DNA of 64,000 bases, taken from NCBI RefSeq assembly GCF_000718095.1, contig NZ_JOEI01000031.1:1-64000 (forward strand). The letters are read 5' to 3'. A program made the position numbers and the translations under genes. Source of the DNA: Streptomyces scopuliridis RB72. GTDB lineage: Bacteria; Actinomycetota; Actinomycetes; Streptomycetales; Streptomycetaceae. This document shows, one piece after another, positions 53,619 through 62,622 of this stretch. Every line of letters starts with the position of its first letter. Position 1 is the stretch's first letter. The notes beneath the pieces were generated by a model. It was not told where the DNA came from. It ran no database searches and saw only the letters and a program-made list of their open reading frames with translations.

Positions 53619-55562
53619 GTGAGCGGAACCTCCGAAGGGCCGCGTCCAGCGGCGGTCGCGGCGGCCGGCATCGCACGGCCACCCGTCACGGAGCGTCATA
53701 CCTTCGGCAGAACGGCCGCCGAGCCGCCGGGCGGGCACGACGCGCATACCCCGGGCGACGCGCATACGGGGGCCGGCGCTCATGCGCCGTGCGACGCACA
53801 GGACTTCCGCGGCGCCTTCCGGGCCGCCGAACTCGCCATGGCCGTGATCGACGACGAAGGCGCGGTGGCGAGCGCCAACGACGCGCTCGCCGTGCTCCTC
53901 GACACCGAGCCCGCCGCGCTCACCGGCCGGGCCGCGGCCGATCTCGTCGACCTCGCCTCCGACAGCCGCACCTGGGAGGCCTATCGCGCGGTGCTGGAGC
54001 GCCGGCGCGCCCGCTTCCGCTGCACCCGCCGGCTCAAGCACCCCGACGGGCGGACCGTCTGGGCCGAGGTCACCGTCGTCCCCGTACCGGAGAGCCGCGG
54101 CGCGCTGCTGTCGATCGCGGACATCAGCGACCGGCGCGAGCTCCAGGCGCGGCTGCGCCATCTCCAGATGCACGATCCGGTGACCCGGCTGCCCAACCGC
54201 ACCCTGTTCTTCGAACGGCTCGCCTCCGCGCTGGAGGCCTCGGCGTACGACGGCGTGGCGTACGGCGTGTCCCCCGCCTATCTGGACCGCCGGTCGTACG
54301 GCGATGGCAGAACAGGGCGGATCGGGCTGTGCTACCTCGATCTCGACGGCTTCAAGGCCGTCAACGACACGCTCGGCCATCGCACCGGCGACCGGCTGCT
54401 CGCCGCCGTGGCGACCCGGCTCACCGAGTGCGCCGACCACGACGGCTATACCCGCAGCGGCGGGCATCTGGTCGCGCGGCTCGGCGGGGACGAGTTCGCG
54501 ATCCTCGTCGAGGACTCCACCGGTACGGAACAACTCGCCGATCTGGCCCGCTCCGTACTCACCGCGCTCCAGCGCCCCTTCGACCTGGCCGGGCAGCGGC
54601 TCTCGGTCTCGGCGTCGATCGGGGTCGTGGAGCGGGCCGCGGAAGGCACCACCCCGACGGGTCTGATGCAGGCCGCCGACACCACGCTGTACTGGGCGAA
54701 GGCCGACGGGAAGGCCCGCTGGACCCTCTTCGACCCGGAGCGCAACGCCCACCGGATGACCCGGCAGGCGCTCACCTCGACGCTGCGGCCGGCGGTGGAA
54801 CGCGAGGAGTTCGTGCTCCAGTACCAGCCGCTGGTGGGGATGGCCGACGGGGCCGTCCGGGGCGTGGAGGCGCTGGTGCGCTGGAACCACCCGCAGTTCG
54901 GGACTCTGGCGCCGAACCGGTTCATCGGGATCGCCGAGGAGGACGGCTCGATCGTGCAGCTAGGCCGCTGGGTCCTGCGCACGGCGTGCCGCCAGGCGAG
55001 ACGGTGGCAGCTGGACCACCCGCACACCCGGCCGCTCTTCGTCAGCGTCAATGTCGCCGTACGCCAGGTCTGGGACTCCGATCTGGTCGCGGACGTGGCG
55101 GAGATCCTCGCGGAGACCGGACTCGCGCCGCAACTGCTGCAACTGGAGCTGACGGAGTCCGCGGTGATGGGCTCGGCGGGCCGGCCACTCCAGGCGCTCC
55201 AGGCGCTGAGCGACATGGGCGTACGGATCGCCATCGACGACTTCGGCACCGGCTACTCGAACCTCGCGTATCTCAGCCGGCTGCCCGTCTCGGTCCTCAA
55301 GCTGGACGGCTCGTTCGTCCGCGGTTTCCGCTACGACGAGGGCGTCCATCCGAGCCCGGCCGACGAGACGATCGTGGAGGCCATGATCCAGCTCGCGCAC
55401 CGGCTGGGGCTGACGGTCACCGCGGAGTGCGTGGAGACCTCGGGCCAGGCGGCGCGGCTCCAGCGGATCGGCTGTGACACGGGGCAGGGCTGGCTCTTCT
55501 CCCGTCCGGTGGCGCCGGAGCGGATCGGGGAGATGGTCGCGGCCAGTCCGAGAGGCGCGTGA
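53619..55562 (+). CDS. PAS-GGDEF-EAL protein (bifunctional c-di-GMP enzyme candidate)
   Basis: 647 aa, no membrane segments. PAS domain about 62-172 (AFRAAELAMAVIDDEGAVAS, GALLSIADISDRRELQ), GGDEF domain with intact GGDEF at 289-293 (diguanylate cyclase) and EAL domain with EAL 417-419 (VEALVRWNHPQ), the NVAVRQ, ELTESAVM and IDDFGTGYS metal/loop residues, and LKLDGSF lysine. Both halves look catalytically competent. This is the domain order of Streptomyces RmdA-type proteins, though orthology is not shown. GTG 53619 with CGGGAGCGAG. c-di-GMP feeds BldD and so development. Confidence 0.93.
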   Translation: MSGTSEGPRPAAVAAAGIARPPVTERHTFGRTAAEPPGGHDAHTPGDAHTGAGAHAPCDAQDFRGAFRAAELAMAVIDDEGAVASANDALAVLLDTEPAALTGRAAADLVDLASDSRTWEAYRAVLERRRARFRCTRRLKHPDGRTVWAEVTVVPVPESRGALLSIADISDRRELQARLRHLQMHDPVTRLPNRTLFFERLASALEASAYDGVAYGVSPAYLDRRSYGDGRTGRIGLCYLDLDGFKAVNDTLGHRTGDRLLAAVATRLTECADHDGYTRSGGHLVARLGGDEFAILVEDSTGTEQLADLARSVLTALQRPFDLAGQRLSVSASIGVVERAAEGTTPTGLMQAADTTLYWAKADGKARWTLFDPERNAHRMTRQALTSTLRPAVEREEFVLQYQPLVGMADGAVRGVEALVRWNHPQFGTLAPNRFIGIAEEDGSIVQLGRWVLRTACRQARRWQLDHPHTRPLFVSVNVAVRQVWDSDLVADVAEILAETGLAPQLLQLELTESAVMGSAGRPLQALQALSDMGVRIAIDDFGTGYSNLAYLSRLPVSVLKLDGSFVRGFRYDEGVHPSPADETIVEAMIQLAHRLGLTVTAECVETSGQAARLQRIGCDTGQGWLFSRPVAPERIGEMVAASPRGA

Positions 55563-55600
55563 CGCCCGCTCCCGCCCGGGAGGCGACGGCCACCGGCACC

Positions 55601-55633
55601 GTTACGTAACGGCCCTTACGTAACGGCCCTTAC
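55601..55633. repeat. Tandem 14-bp repeat with GTTACGTAAC palindrome
   Basis: TTACGTAACGGCCC at 55602-55615 and 55616-55629, then TTAC; a perfect 10-bp palindrome GTTACGTAAC lies at 55601-55610. It sits about 40 nt past the GGDEF-EAL stop and could be part of a terminator or an operator. Confidence 0.85.
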
Positions 55634-55872
55634 CCGAACGGATGGGCCCTTGGCTGGCGGGGACTCGCCATTCGTTCGGGCGGCCTTGCCGGTGATCCGG
55701 GCGCTGGGTGATCGTGGAAGGGCGTCCCGGCGTCTGTCCCGCTGGGTCGCCGGACCACGACAGCGGCGGAGACGACGGGAGCAAAAGGCATGAGCTCATG
55801 AGCTGGGGAACGGGCAGGACCGGCGGCGGGGGCGACGGCAAGCACGCGGGGGGCGAGGATCCCGGTACGGCC

Positions 55873-55902
55873 AGGGCCTGTCCGGCGGATCTTCGCGGAT
55901 CA
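55873..55902. repeat. Dispersed hairpin repeat, copy 2 (degenerate)
   Basis: Left arm AGGGCCTGTCCGGC, loop GGATCTTCGCGGATCA; the region 55870-55894 is identical to 26942-26966 and GGATCAG follows in both. The right arm that is intact at 26975-26988 is here replaced by GGCCGCGGCAGTCCGG, so the hairpin is broken. Lies 80 nt upstream of the methyltransferase start. Confidence 0.8.
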
Positions 55903-55922
55903 GGCCGCGGCAGTCCGGTGCC

Positions 55923-55955
55923 GGGGGTACCCCCGTGCCGTTCAGGCCACGGGGG
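55923..55955 (+). promoter_or_regulatory. Two mutually exclusive hairpins before the methyltransferase
   Basis: GGGGGTACCCCC (55923-55934) and CCCCCGTG (55930-55937) / CACGGGGG (55948-55955) share the CCCCC at 55930-55934, so only one can form. They end 9 nt before the GGCGGAGGA ribosome site. Could modulate access to it, or be a remnant of an inserted repeat. Confidence 0.45.
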
Positions 55956-55980
55956 AGCATCGCAAGGCGGAGGATCGGCG

Positions 55981-57135
55981 TTGTGGATGGCCCGGCCGTA
56001 CTCGGACGACTCCGACAACGCGCATCGCTTCCTGCCGGAGAGGGTCTGGGTCGATGACGATCTGACGGCCTGTACCCGCGGCGCGGCACCGGACCACTGG
56101 CTCCGTGCCGCGTACGCGAACGGTCCGGTGGTGACACAGGTCAATGACGGAATCGATGACGGGATCGATGACGGCCGGGATCCGGGCGACGGCGAGCGCC
56201 GGGCCTCGTCCTCGGCGTCGGCCCCTTCGATCGTCTTCCGTATGCTGCGCCTGCTGGCGGTGGAGGACGGCCACCGCGTGCTGGAGATCGGCACCGGCAC
56301 CGGCTGGAACGCGGGGCTGCTGGCGCATCGGCTGGGCAGTGAGCGCGTGACCAGCGTCGAGCTGGATCCCCGGCTCAGCGCGCAGGCCGCGCGCCGTCTC
56401 CGGAGGGCCGGCCTGGAGCCCCGGATCGTCACGGGCGACGGCGCGTCGGGGTACGCGCCCGGCGCGCCGTACGACCGGGTCGTCGCCACCTGCTCCGTAC
56501 GGCGGGTGCCGCGCGCCTGGCTGGAGCAGACCCGGCCGGGCGGGGTGATCCTGACGCCCTGGGAGTCGCCCTGGTTCCGCTTCGGGCTGCTGCGGCTCAC
56601 CGTGCGGGACGACGGCAGCGCGTCCGGCCGGTTCTCCCCGCACTCCGCGTTCATGCTCATCCGCAACCAGCGCACGGATCTGCGGATCTACCGCGATGTC
56701 GTGGAGGACGACCAGCTGCCCGAGCGGTCCGCCACGGAGCTGTGCCCCTGGGCGGTGGCGGGCGACGATCCGGCCGCGCGCTTCGCCATCGGCCTGCGGC
56801 TCCCGGACATCTGGCGCGCCTGGCACGACAATCCGGATGTGCATGGCGTGGCGTCCCGGCTCTGGCTCGCCACCACCGACACCACGTCCTGGGCGGCCGT
56901 CGACTGGGACGGCCGGACGGACCAGCGGCTCACGGTCTGGCAGTACGGCCCGCGCCGGCTCTGGGACGAGGTCGAGGCCACGTACCGGTGGTGGCTCCGG
57001 GCCGGCAGTCCGGGCCCGGAGCGCTTCGGTCTGACCGTCACCCCTGACGGCCGTCAGACCCCGTGGCTCCACACCCAGGCGGGGGTCCTCACGACAGGGG
57101 CCCTCACGACAGGGGCGGACGAGACGGGGCGGTGA
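55981..57135 (+). CDS. SAM-dependent methyltransferase (isoaspartate methyltransferase-like)
   Basis: 384 aa from TTG 55981 (GGCGGAGGA 7 nt upstream); ATG 55987 and longer frames are alternatives. SAM-binding motif VLEIGTGTGWNAGLLAHRLG, VTSVELDPRLSAQAARRLRR, YDRVVATCSVRRVPRAWLE and PGGVILTPWESPW are typical of the truncated PCMT-type methyltransferases found with Streptomyces lanthipeptide or HTH genes. The N-terminus starts close to the FLPERVW block, about 20-40 residues shorter than usual. The DGIDDGIDDG stretch is a local repeat. The C-terminus ends with a duplicated TTGA unit (15-bp direct repeat at 57087-57116). Confidence 0.82.
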   Translation: MWMARPYSDDSDNAHRFLPERVWVDDDLTACTRGAAPDHWLRAAYANGPVVTQVNDGIDDGIDDGRDPGDGERRASSSASAPSIVFRMLRLLAVEDGHRVLEIGTGTGWNAGLLAHRLGSERVTSVELDPRLSAQAARRLRRAGLEPRIVTGDGASGYAPGAPYDRVVATCSVRRVPRAWLEQTRPGGVILTPWESPWFRFGLLRLTVRDDGSASGRFSPHSAFMLIRNQRTDLRIYRDVVEDDQLPERSATELCPWAVAGDDPAARFAIGLRLPDIWRAWHDNPDVHGVASRLWLATTDTTSWAAVDWDGRTDQRLTVWQYGPRRLWDEVEATYRWWLRAGSPGPERFGLTVTPDGRQTPWLHTQAGVLTTGALTTGADETGR

Positions 57136-57173
57136 CCCCGGGACCGCCCCGAAGTGCCAGGCCCCACAGACCG

Positions 57174-58256
57174 TCAGGCCGGCAGGCCGTACGCGTCCGC
57201 GATCAGCTCATAGCTGCGCAGCCGCTCCTCGCCGCTGTGCGCATGGGCGGTGATCATCAACTCGTCGGCGCCCGTGCGCTTCTGAAGGTCGTTGAGGCCG
57301 TCGCGGACCGCGTCCGGGGTGCCGTGCACGATATTGGCCAGCCAGCTGTCCACGAATTCCTGCTCCATCGAGCTGAACCGGTACGCCTCGGCCTCCTCCG
57401 GCGACGGGACGAGTCCCGGCCGCCCGGTGCGCAGCTGGACCATGGAGAGGGCGCCGGACATGACCTGGCGGCGGGCCTCGCGCTCGCTGTCGGCGGCCAG
57501 GGCCGAGACACCGATCAGCGCGTACGGCGCGTCGAGGACCGCGGAGGGGCGGAAGGACTCCCGGTACAGATCGAGTGCCGGGACGGTGTTCTGCGCCGAG
57601 AAGTGGTGGGCGAAGGCGAACGGCAGCCCCAGCACCCCGGCCAGCCGGGCGCTGAAGCCGGAGGAACCGAGCAGCCAGATCGGCGGCCGGCCGGCGGGGC
57701 CCTGGACCGGGCCCGGTACCGCGTGGATCCGGGAGTACGGGTGGCCGTCGGGGAAGTCGTCGTCCAGGAAGCGGGTCAGCTCGGCGAGCTGCTGCGGGAA
57801 GTCGTCGGCGCCTTCGTTCAGCCGGTCGGTGCGGCGCAGCGCGGCGGCCGTCGCCCCGTCGGTGCCGGGCGCGCGGCCGAGGCCCAGATCGACCCGGCCC
57901 GGGGCGAGCGCCTCCACCGTGCCGAACTGCTCGGCGATCACCAGCGGGGCGTGGTTGGGCAGCATCACGCCACCGGAGCCGAGCCGGATGCGCTCGGTGT
58001 GGGCGGCGAGATGGGCGAGGATCACGGCCGGGGAGGACGAGGCGACGCCCGGCATCGAGTGGTGCTCGGCGACCCAGTGCCGGTGGTATCCCCTGCGCTC
58101 GGCGAGCTTCGCCAGCGCGACGCTCGTCCGGAGCGACCGGGTGGCCGTGGAGCCGCTGCCCACCGTGACCAGGTCCAGTACCGAGAGGGGTACGGGCGCG
58201 GTACCGTGCGCCGTGCCCCTGATGCCGTCCGTCATGCCTCGGCTCGCGTCGTCCAC
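57174..58256 (-). CDS. LLM-class flavin-dependent oxidoreductase (MsnO8-like)
   Basis: 360-aa luciferase-like TIM-barrel oxidoreductase: WVAEHHSMPGVASSSPAVIL, LGSGGVMLPNHAPLVIAEQF, APGRVDLGLGRAPG and PIWLLGSSGFSARLAGVLGL, with the C-terminal SYELIADAYGL. Such enzymes use FMNH2/F420 and are of unknown substrate. GTG 58256 follows AGGAGGG; ATG 58235 possible. Confidence 0.88.
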   Translation of the reverse strand: MDDASRGMTDGIRGTAHGTAPVPLSVLDLVTVGSGSTATRSLRTSVALAKLAERRGYHRHWVAEHHSMPGVASSSPAVILAHLAAHTERIRLGSGGVMLPNHAPLVIAEQFGTVEALAPGRVDLGLGRAPGTDGATAAALRRTDRLNEGADDFPQQLAELTRFLDDDFPDGHPYSRIHAVPGPVQGPAGRPPIWLLGSSGFSARLAGVLGLPFAFAHHFSAQNTVPALDLYRESFRPSAVLDAPYALIGVSALAADSEREARRQVMSGALSMVQLRTGRPGLVPSPEEAEAYRFSSMEQEFVDSWLANIVHGTPDAVRDGLNDLQKRTGADELMITAHAHSGEERLRSYELIADAYGLPA

Positions 58257-58318
58257 CGGTCAGACCCTCCTGCGTATCCAGTACGTACGGTACGGCTACA
58301 ACGGGAGGGTCACTCCGT

Positions 58319-58355
58319 TTATTCCCGGGCCGGACCCCGGATTATTCCCGGGCCG
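58319..58355. repeat. 14-bp direct repeat
   Basis: TTATTCCCGGGCCG at 58319-58332 and 58342-58355, in the gap between the isomerase-family gene at 58381 and the flavin oxidoreductase gene. Each copy contains CCCGGG. Purpose unknown. Confidence 0.7.
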
Positions 58356-58380
58356 TATGCCCGGCCACGGCCCGGGACCG

Positions 58381-59118
58381 TCACCGGGCCTCGTACTCCC
58401 GGCCTTCGAACAGCTTCCCCAGCCGGCGCCCCCACGCCCTGCGCCCCGCGAGCCGCAGCCCCTCCCAGACCGTCACCTGGTTCGCGGTGAGGACGGGCTT
58501 GCCGAGGGTCTCCTCCAGCTCCACCAGATACGCGATCGTGTGCAGGGCCGTGTCCGGGAGCAGGACGACCTCCGCGTCCGGATGGTCGCCCGCGCGGGCC
58601 AGTTCGAGGACCTGCTCCCGCTCCCACGTACCGACCTCGGCCGCGGTGATGATGCCGCTGGCCCGGTCCGAGACGACCTCGATCCCGGCCGCCTTGAGGA
58701 AGGCGGCGAAGTAGGCGGTGACATCCGCCGGGTAGGTGGCGGCAACGGCGACCCGTTTGGCGCCCAGCGCGCGTACGGCGTGGGCGAAGGCGAACGAGGT
58801 GCTCGACGCCGGCAGTCCGGCGGCGGTGGCCAGAGCGCGCGTCTGCTCATGGGCGCCCTCCCACCCGTAGATGAAGCTTCCGCTGGTACAGGCCCAGACC
58901 ACGGACTCGGCACCGGCCAGGCGCAGCTCCTCCACCCCCTCGGCGAGCCGTTCATCCGCGCCCATCCGGAGCAGCGCGTCGACGCGGTGGGCGTCCTCGC
59001 CGATATCGGTGTGGACGACGGCCAGCCTGATGTCGCTGCCGAACATCATCTCCATGCGGGGGTAGTCGTCCTCGGCCGAATGCCCGGGGTAGAGGAGTCC
59101 GACGGTGGTCATGTCCAT
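58381..59118 (-). CDS. Maleate cis-trans isomerase / Asp-Glu racemase-family protein, second Cys absent
   Basis: 245 aa. N-terminal VGLLYPGHSAEDDYPRMEMM, the first active-site Cys in VWACTSGSF (C77), and TANQVTVWEGLRLAGRR at the C-terminal end. At the place where its tandem paralogue has the second Cys (FISCTNLPT), it carries LLPDTALHT, that is Asp189. Canonical maleate isomerases use two cysteines, so this copy likely catalyses a different reaction or is inactive. It overlaps its paralogue by 10 nt. ATG 59118 or 59112. Confidence 0.85.
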   Translation of the reverse strand: MDMTTVGLLYPGHSAEDDYPRMEMMFGSDIRLAVVHTDIGEDAHRVDALLRMGADERLAEGVEELRLAGAESVVWACTSGSFIYGWEGAHEQTRALATAAGLPASSTSFAFAHAVRALGAKRVAVAATYPADVTAYFAAFLKAAGIEVVSDRASGIITAAEVGTWEREQVLELARAGDHPDAEVVLLPDTALHTIAYLVELEETLGKPVLTANQVTVWEGLRLAGRRAWGRRLGKLFEGREYEAR

Positions 59119-60023
59119 CCTTCCGTATCTTCCGGCAGCGGCTCCGCCGGCAGGGCGGCCTGCCCCGGCGGGGTCGCTGCCCCGACCGGCCCGAACGGCT
59201 CGACCGGCCCGATCGGTGCGGCCGGTGAGACGGGCGCGACCGGCGGCAAGGGCTCCACCGGCGCCATCGTCGGCACCTCATGCGACGACGGCCGGTCGAG
59301 CAGCAGCCCCTGGTACGGACCGACGGCGTGTGCCCCGAGCCTGCGCAGTGCCGCCCACATCGTCACCTGGTTGGCGGACAGGACGGGCATCCTCAGCTCG
59401 GCCTCCAGCTGCGGAATCGCGTCGTACGTCGGCAGATTCGTACAGCTGATGAAGAGCGCGTCGGCCGCCCCGACGACGGCCTGCCGCGCCATGTCCACGA
59501 CCGAGCGGTACGGCACCTTCCAGATGTGCCGGGTCAGCCCCAGAAAAGCGCGACCCGTCACAGTTACCCCGACCTCGCCCAGATAGTCCTCCAGCGACTG
59601 GGTGACCGACTCCGTATAGGGCGTGACCAGGGCTATTCGGCCCACGCCCAGCTCCTCCAGCGCCTCGACCAGGGCTCCGGAGGTGGTGAGCGAGGGGACC
59701 TCGCCGGCCCGGTTCATCGCCTCGCACATGGCGCGCTCGCCGGCCGCGCCACCGACGAAACTGCCGGAGGTGCAGGCGTACGCGATGACCTCGGGCTCCG
59801 AGGCGCCGAGCGCCCTGACCGCCTCACCGAGGGTCTCGTGCTCGCTGACCAGCCGGGCGAGGTCGAGGGAGACCTCCACCGGCACGTACGGGGTACGGGT
59901 GACGCGCAGGGAAATATCGTCGGGCACCCACCGCCACAGTTCACGGTCGAGTGCGAAATCGAAGGGAGCGACCACGCCGACACCACGCTGCGGCTCTGGA
60001 CCACCCAGAAAGGAGACTTCCAT
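59109..60023 (-). CDS. Maleate cis-trans isomerase-family protein with Pro-rich tail
   Basis: 304 aa. Both catalytic cysteines are present: C84 in YACTSGSFVG and C194 in FISCTNLPTYDA, with LSANQVTMWAALRRLGAH following. After about residue 245 comes a 60-residue Pro/Ala/Val-rich tail (EPLPPVAPVSPAAPIGPVEP and onward), uncommon for the family. Related proteins (EutA) occur in ectoine/hydroxyectoine utilisation loci. ATG with TATGGGGGCC upstream. Divergent from the hydroxyacid-dehydrogenase gene. Confidence 0.85.
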   Translation of the reverse strand: MEVSFLGGPEPQRGVGVVAPFDFALDRELWRWVPDDISLRVTRTPYVPVEVSLDLARLVSEHETLGEAVRALGASEPEVIAYACTSGSFVGGAAGERAMCEAMNRAGEVPSLTTSGALVEALEELGVGRIALVTPYTESVTQSLEDYLGEVGVTVTGRAFLGLTRHIWKVPYRSVVDMARQAVVGAADALFISCTNLPTYDAIPQLEAELRMPVLSANQVTMWAALRRLGAHAVGPYQGLLLDRPSSHEVPTMAPVEPLPPVAPVSPAAPIGPVEPFGPVGAATPPGQAALPAEPLPEDTEGWT

Positions 60024-60112
60024 TGCAGGCCCCCATATCAGGCTCTTGTTGACGACGGTAGGAGCCAGGTGCGAGCGTGGTCAATCCGCCCATCTCAGAC
60101 GTTGCACGGATT

Positions 60113-60136
60113 TTTCCCGAGGGAAATCCCGAGGGA
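60113..60136. promoter_or_regulatory. Two overlapping TCCCGAGGGA palindromes
   Basis: TTTCCCGAGGGAAA (60113-60126) and TCCCGAGGGA (60127-60136), centres 12 bp apart, in the divergent gap between the isomerase pair and the hydroxyacid dehydrogenase. Candidate operator for the catabolic locus. Confidence 0.5.
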
Positions 60137-60224
60137 ACCCCGCCCGGCCCGATCATCGGCAGACTCCCGCCCGGCAGACGGCGGAATCGCCGCCGGTCCG
60201 GCCCCGGCAGAAGGGCTCCTCCTC

Positions 60225-61175
60225 ATGCCAGCACCCACCCTCCTCGTCCTGGAGGCCGACCCTCCGCCACGGCTGGGCCGGCTCACCGGAAAGGCACGGA
60301 TCGTCTCCGTCGACGAAGCCGGTCTCGCGGCCGAACTCCCCCACGCGGACACCCTGCTGGTCTGGGACTTCACCTCCGACGCGGTACGGAACGCCTGGCC
60401 CGGCGAGGGGCCGCGGCCCCGCTGGGTGCACACCGCGAGCGCCGGGGTGGACCGGCTGCTCTGCCCCGAGCTGGTCGACTCCGACACGGTCGTGACCAAT
60501 GCCCGGGGCATTTTCGAGGCGCCGATCGCCGAGTATGTGGCGGGGCTGGTGCTCGCCATGGCCAAGGATCTGCCCGGCACGCTGGAGCTCCAGCGCCAGC
60601 GCCGCTGGCGCCATCGGGAGGGCCTTCAGGTCGCGGGCAGCCGGGCGGTCGTGATCGGCGCGGGCCCGATCGGCCGGGCCGTGGCCGGGACGCTGCGGGC
60701 GCTGGGCGTGACGGTGGCCGTCACCGGCCGTACGGCGCGCCCCGGGGTGCACGGCGCCGACCAGCTGGACCGGCTGGTGATCCGGGCCGACTGGGTGGTC
60801 TCCGCTGCGCCGCTCACGGACGCGACACGCGGCATGTTCGACGCACGGCTCTTCGGTCTGATGCAGCCCTCCGCCCGCTTCATCAATGTGGGCCGCGGTC
60901 AGCTCGTGGTGGAGGACGATCTCGTCGCGGCGGTGTCCAAACGCTGGATCGCGGGCGCGGCGCTCGATGTCTTCGCGCGGGAGCCGCTGGACGCGCGCAG
61001 CAAGCTCTGGGACGTTCCCGGCCTGATCATCTCCCCGCACATGAGCGGGGACACGGTCGGCTGGCGCGACCGGCTGGGCGAGCAGTTCGTGGATCTGTAT
61101 GAACTTTGGGCCGCCGGAAAGCCCCTGCCGAACGTGGTGGACAAGAAACGTGGGTACGTCCCCATGCATGACTGA
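60225..61175 (+). CDS. D-isomer-specific 2-hydroxyacid dehydrogenase
   Basis: 316 aa NAD-dependent dehydrogenase: VVIGAGPIGRAVAGTLRALG (Rossmann), WVHTASAGVDRLL, SARFINVGRGQLVVEDDLVA, ALDVFAREPLD and ISPHMSGDTVGWRDRL (catalytic His). ATG 60225. It overlaps the amidase by 8 nt. Substrate unknown; possibly the 2-hydroxyacid formed in the same pathway. Confidence 0.9.
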   Translation: MPAPTLLVLEADPPPRLGRLTGKARIVSVDEAGLAAELPHADTLLVWDFTSDAVRNAWPGEGPRPRWVHTASAGVDRLLCPELVDSDTVVTNARGIFEAPIAEYVAGLVLAMAKDLPGTLELQRQRRWRHREGLQVAGSRAVVIGAGPIGRAVAGTLRALGVTVAVTGRTARPGVHGADQLDRLVIRADWVVSAAPLTDATRGMFDARLFGLMQPSARFINVGRGQLVVEDDLVAAVSKRWIAGAALDVFAREPLDARSKLWDVPGLIISPHMSGDTVGWRDRLGEQFVDLYELWAAGKPLPNVVDKKRGYVPMHD

Positions 61176-62622
61176 TCACACGACCGACCCCACGCGTCTC
61201 ACCGACCTCACCGCACGGCAGCTCCTGGCCGGTTACGAGAGGGGCGACTTCTCGCCGCTCGACGCGACCCGTGCCGTACTGGACCGGATCGAGGTGGTGC
61301 AGCCGCTGGTCAACGCCTTCGTACGGGTGGACGCCGAGGCGGCGCTCGCCCAGGCGGAGGCGTCCACCGCCCGCTGGTGCGGGAGGGAACCGCGGGGGCT
61401 GCTCGACGGGGTGCCGGTCTCGGTGAAGGACATCTTCCTCCAGCGCGGCAGCCCCACCCTGCGCGGCTCCCGGACCGTACGGGCCGGGGGCGCCTGGGAC
61501 GAGGACGCGCCGGCGGTGGCGCGGCTGCGGGAACACGGCGCGGTCCTCGTCGGCAAGACCACCACCCCGGAGTTCGGCTGGAAGGGCGTCACCGACTCGC
61601 CGCTGAGCGGCGTGACCCGTAATCCGTACGATCCGTCCCGGACGTCGGGCGGGTCCAGCGGCGGCAGCGCGGCGGCCGTGGCGCTGGGCGCGGGCCCGCT
61701 CTCCATCGGTACGGACGGCGGCGGCTCGGTCCGTATCCCGGCCTCCTTCTGCGGGATCTTCGGGTTCAAACCGACCTACGGCCGGGTGCCGCTCTATCCG
61801 TCCAGCCCGTTCGGCACGCTCGCGCACGCCGGGCCGATGACCCGGGACGCGGCGGACGCGGCGCTGCTGATGGATGTGATCAGCGGCGCCGACTGGCGGG
61901 ACTGGTCGCAGCTCGCCCCGGCGCCCAGCCTGTCCGCCGCGCTCACGGAGGGCTCGGCGGGCGCGGGAGGAGCGGCGGGCGGGGGCAGCGTCAAGGGGCT
62001 GCGGATCGCGTACTCCCCGACCTTCGGCAATCAGGTCGCGGTGCGCCCGGAGGTGGCCTCGGCCGTACGGCGCGCGGTGGGCCGGCTCGCCGAGCTGGGG
62101 GCGTATATCGAGGAGGCCGATCCGGACATCACGGATCCGGTGGAGGCCTTCCACACCCTGTGGTTCAGCGGCGCGGCCCGGCTGGTGGAGCCGTTCGGCG
62201 CGGAGCAGCGCGAGCTGCTCGATCCGGGCCTCCGCGAGATCGTCGCGGCCGGTGAGCGCTGCAGCGCGCTGGACTATCTGGCCGCGGTCGACGCGCGGAT
62301 GGAGCTGGGCCGGCGGTTCGGCCGGTTCCATGAGTCGTACGACCTGCTGGTCACGCCCACGCTGCCGATCACCGCGTTCGAGGCGGGCCGGGAGACGCCA
62401 CGGGGCTCGGGCCAGCGGCGCTGGACGGGGTGGACGCCGTTCACGTACCCGTTCAATCTGACGCAGCAGCCCGCCGCGAGCGTGCCGTGCGGGGTGGACG
62501 GGGACGGACTGCCGATCGGCGTGCAGTTGGTCGCCGCACGGCACGCGGACGCGCTGGTGCTGCGCGCCGCGCACGCGCTGTACGAGTCGGGCGCGGTGCC
62601 GCGCCTTCCCGCGCCGGGGTAG
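61168..62622 (+). CDS. Amidase (amidase-signature family)
   Basis: 484 aa with the Ser-cisSer-Lys triad: Lys in [11 protein letters not shown], cis-Ser in [16 protein letters not shown] and Ser in [16 protein letters not shown]. Likely hydrolyses a small amide of the pathway. ATG 61168 lies within the dehydrogenase end. The region 235-265 is Gly/Ala-rich ([13 protein letters not shown]). Its TAG is part of the bidirectional terminator. Confidence 0.9.
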   Translation: MTDHTTDPTRLTDLTARQLLAGYERGDFSPLDATRAVLDRIEVVQPLVNAFVRVDAEAALAQAEASTARWCGREPRGLLDGVPVSVKDIFLQRGSPTLRGSRTVRAGGAWDEDAPAVARLREHGAVLVGKTTTPEFGWKGVTDSPLSGVTRNPYDPSRTSGGSSGGSAAAVALGAGPLSIGTDGGGSVRIPASFCGIFGFKPTYGRVPLYPSSPFGTLAHAGPMTRDAADAALLMDVISGADWRDWSQLAPAPSLSAALTEGSAGAGGAAGGGSVKGLRIAYSPTFGNQVAVRPEVASAVRRAVGRLAELGAYIEEADPDITDPVEAFHTLWFSGAARLVEPFGAEQRELLDPGLREIVAAGERCSALDYLAAVDARMELGRRFGRFHESYDLLVTPTLPITAFEAGRETPRGSGQRRWTGWTPFTYPFNLTQQPAASVPCGVDGDGLPIGVQLVAARHADALVLRAAHALYESGAVPRLPAPG

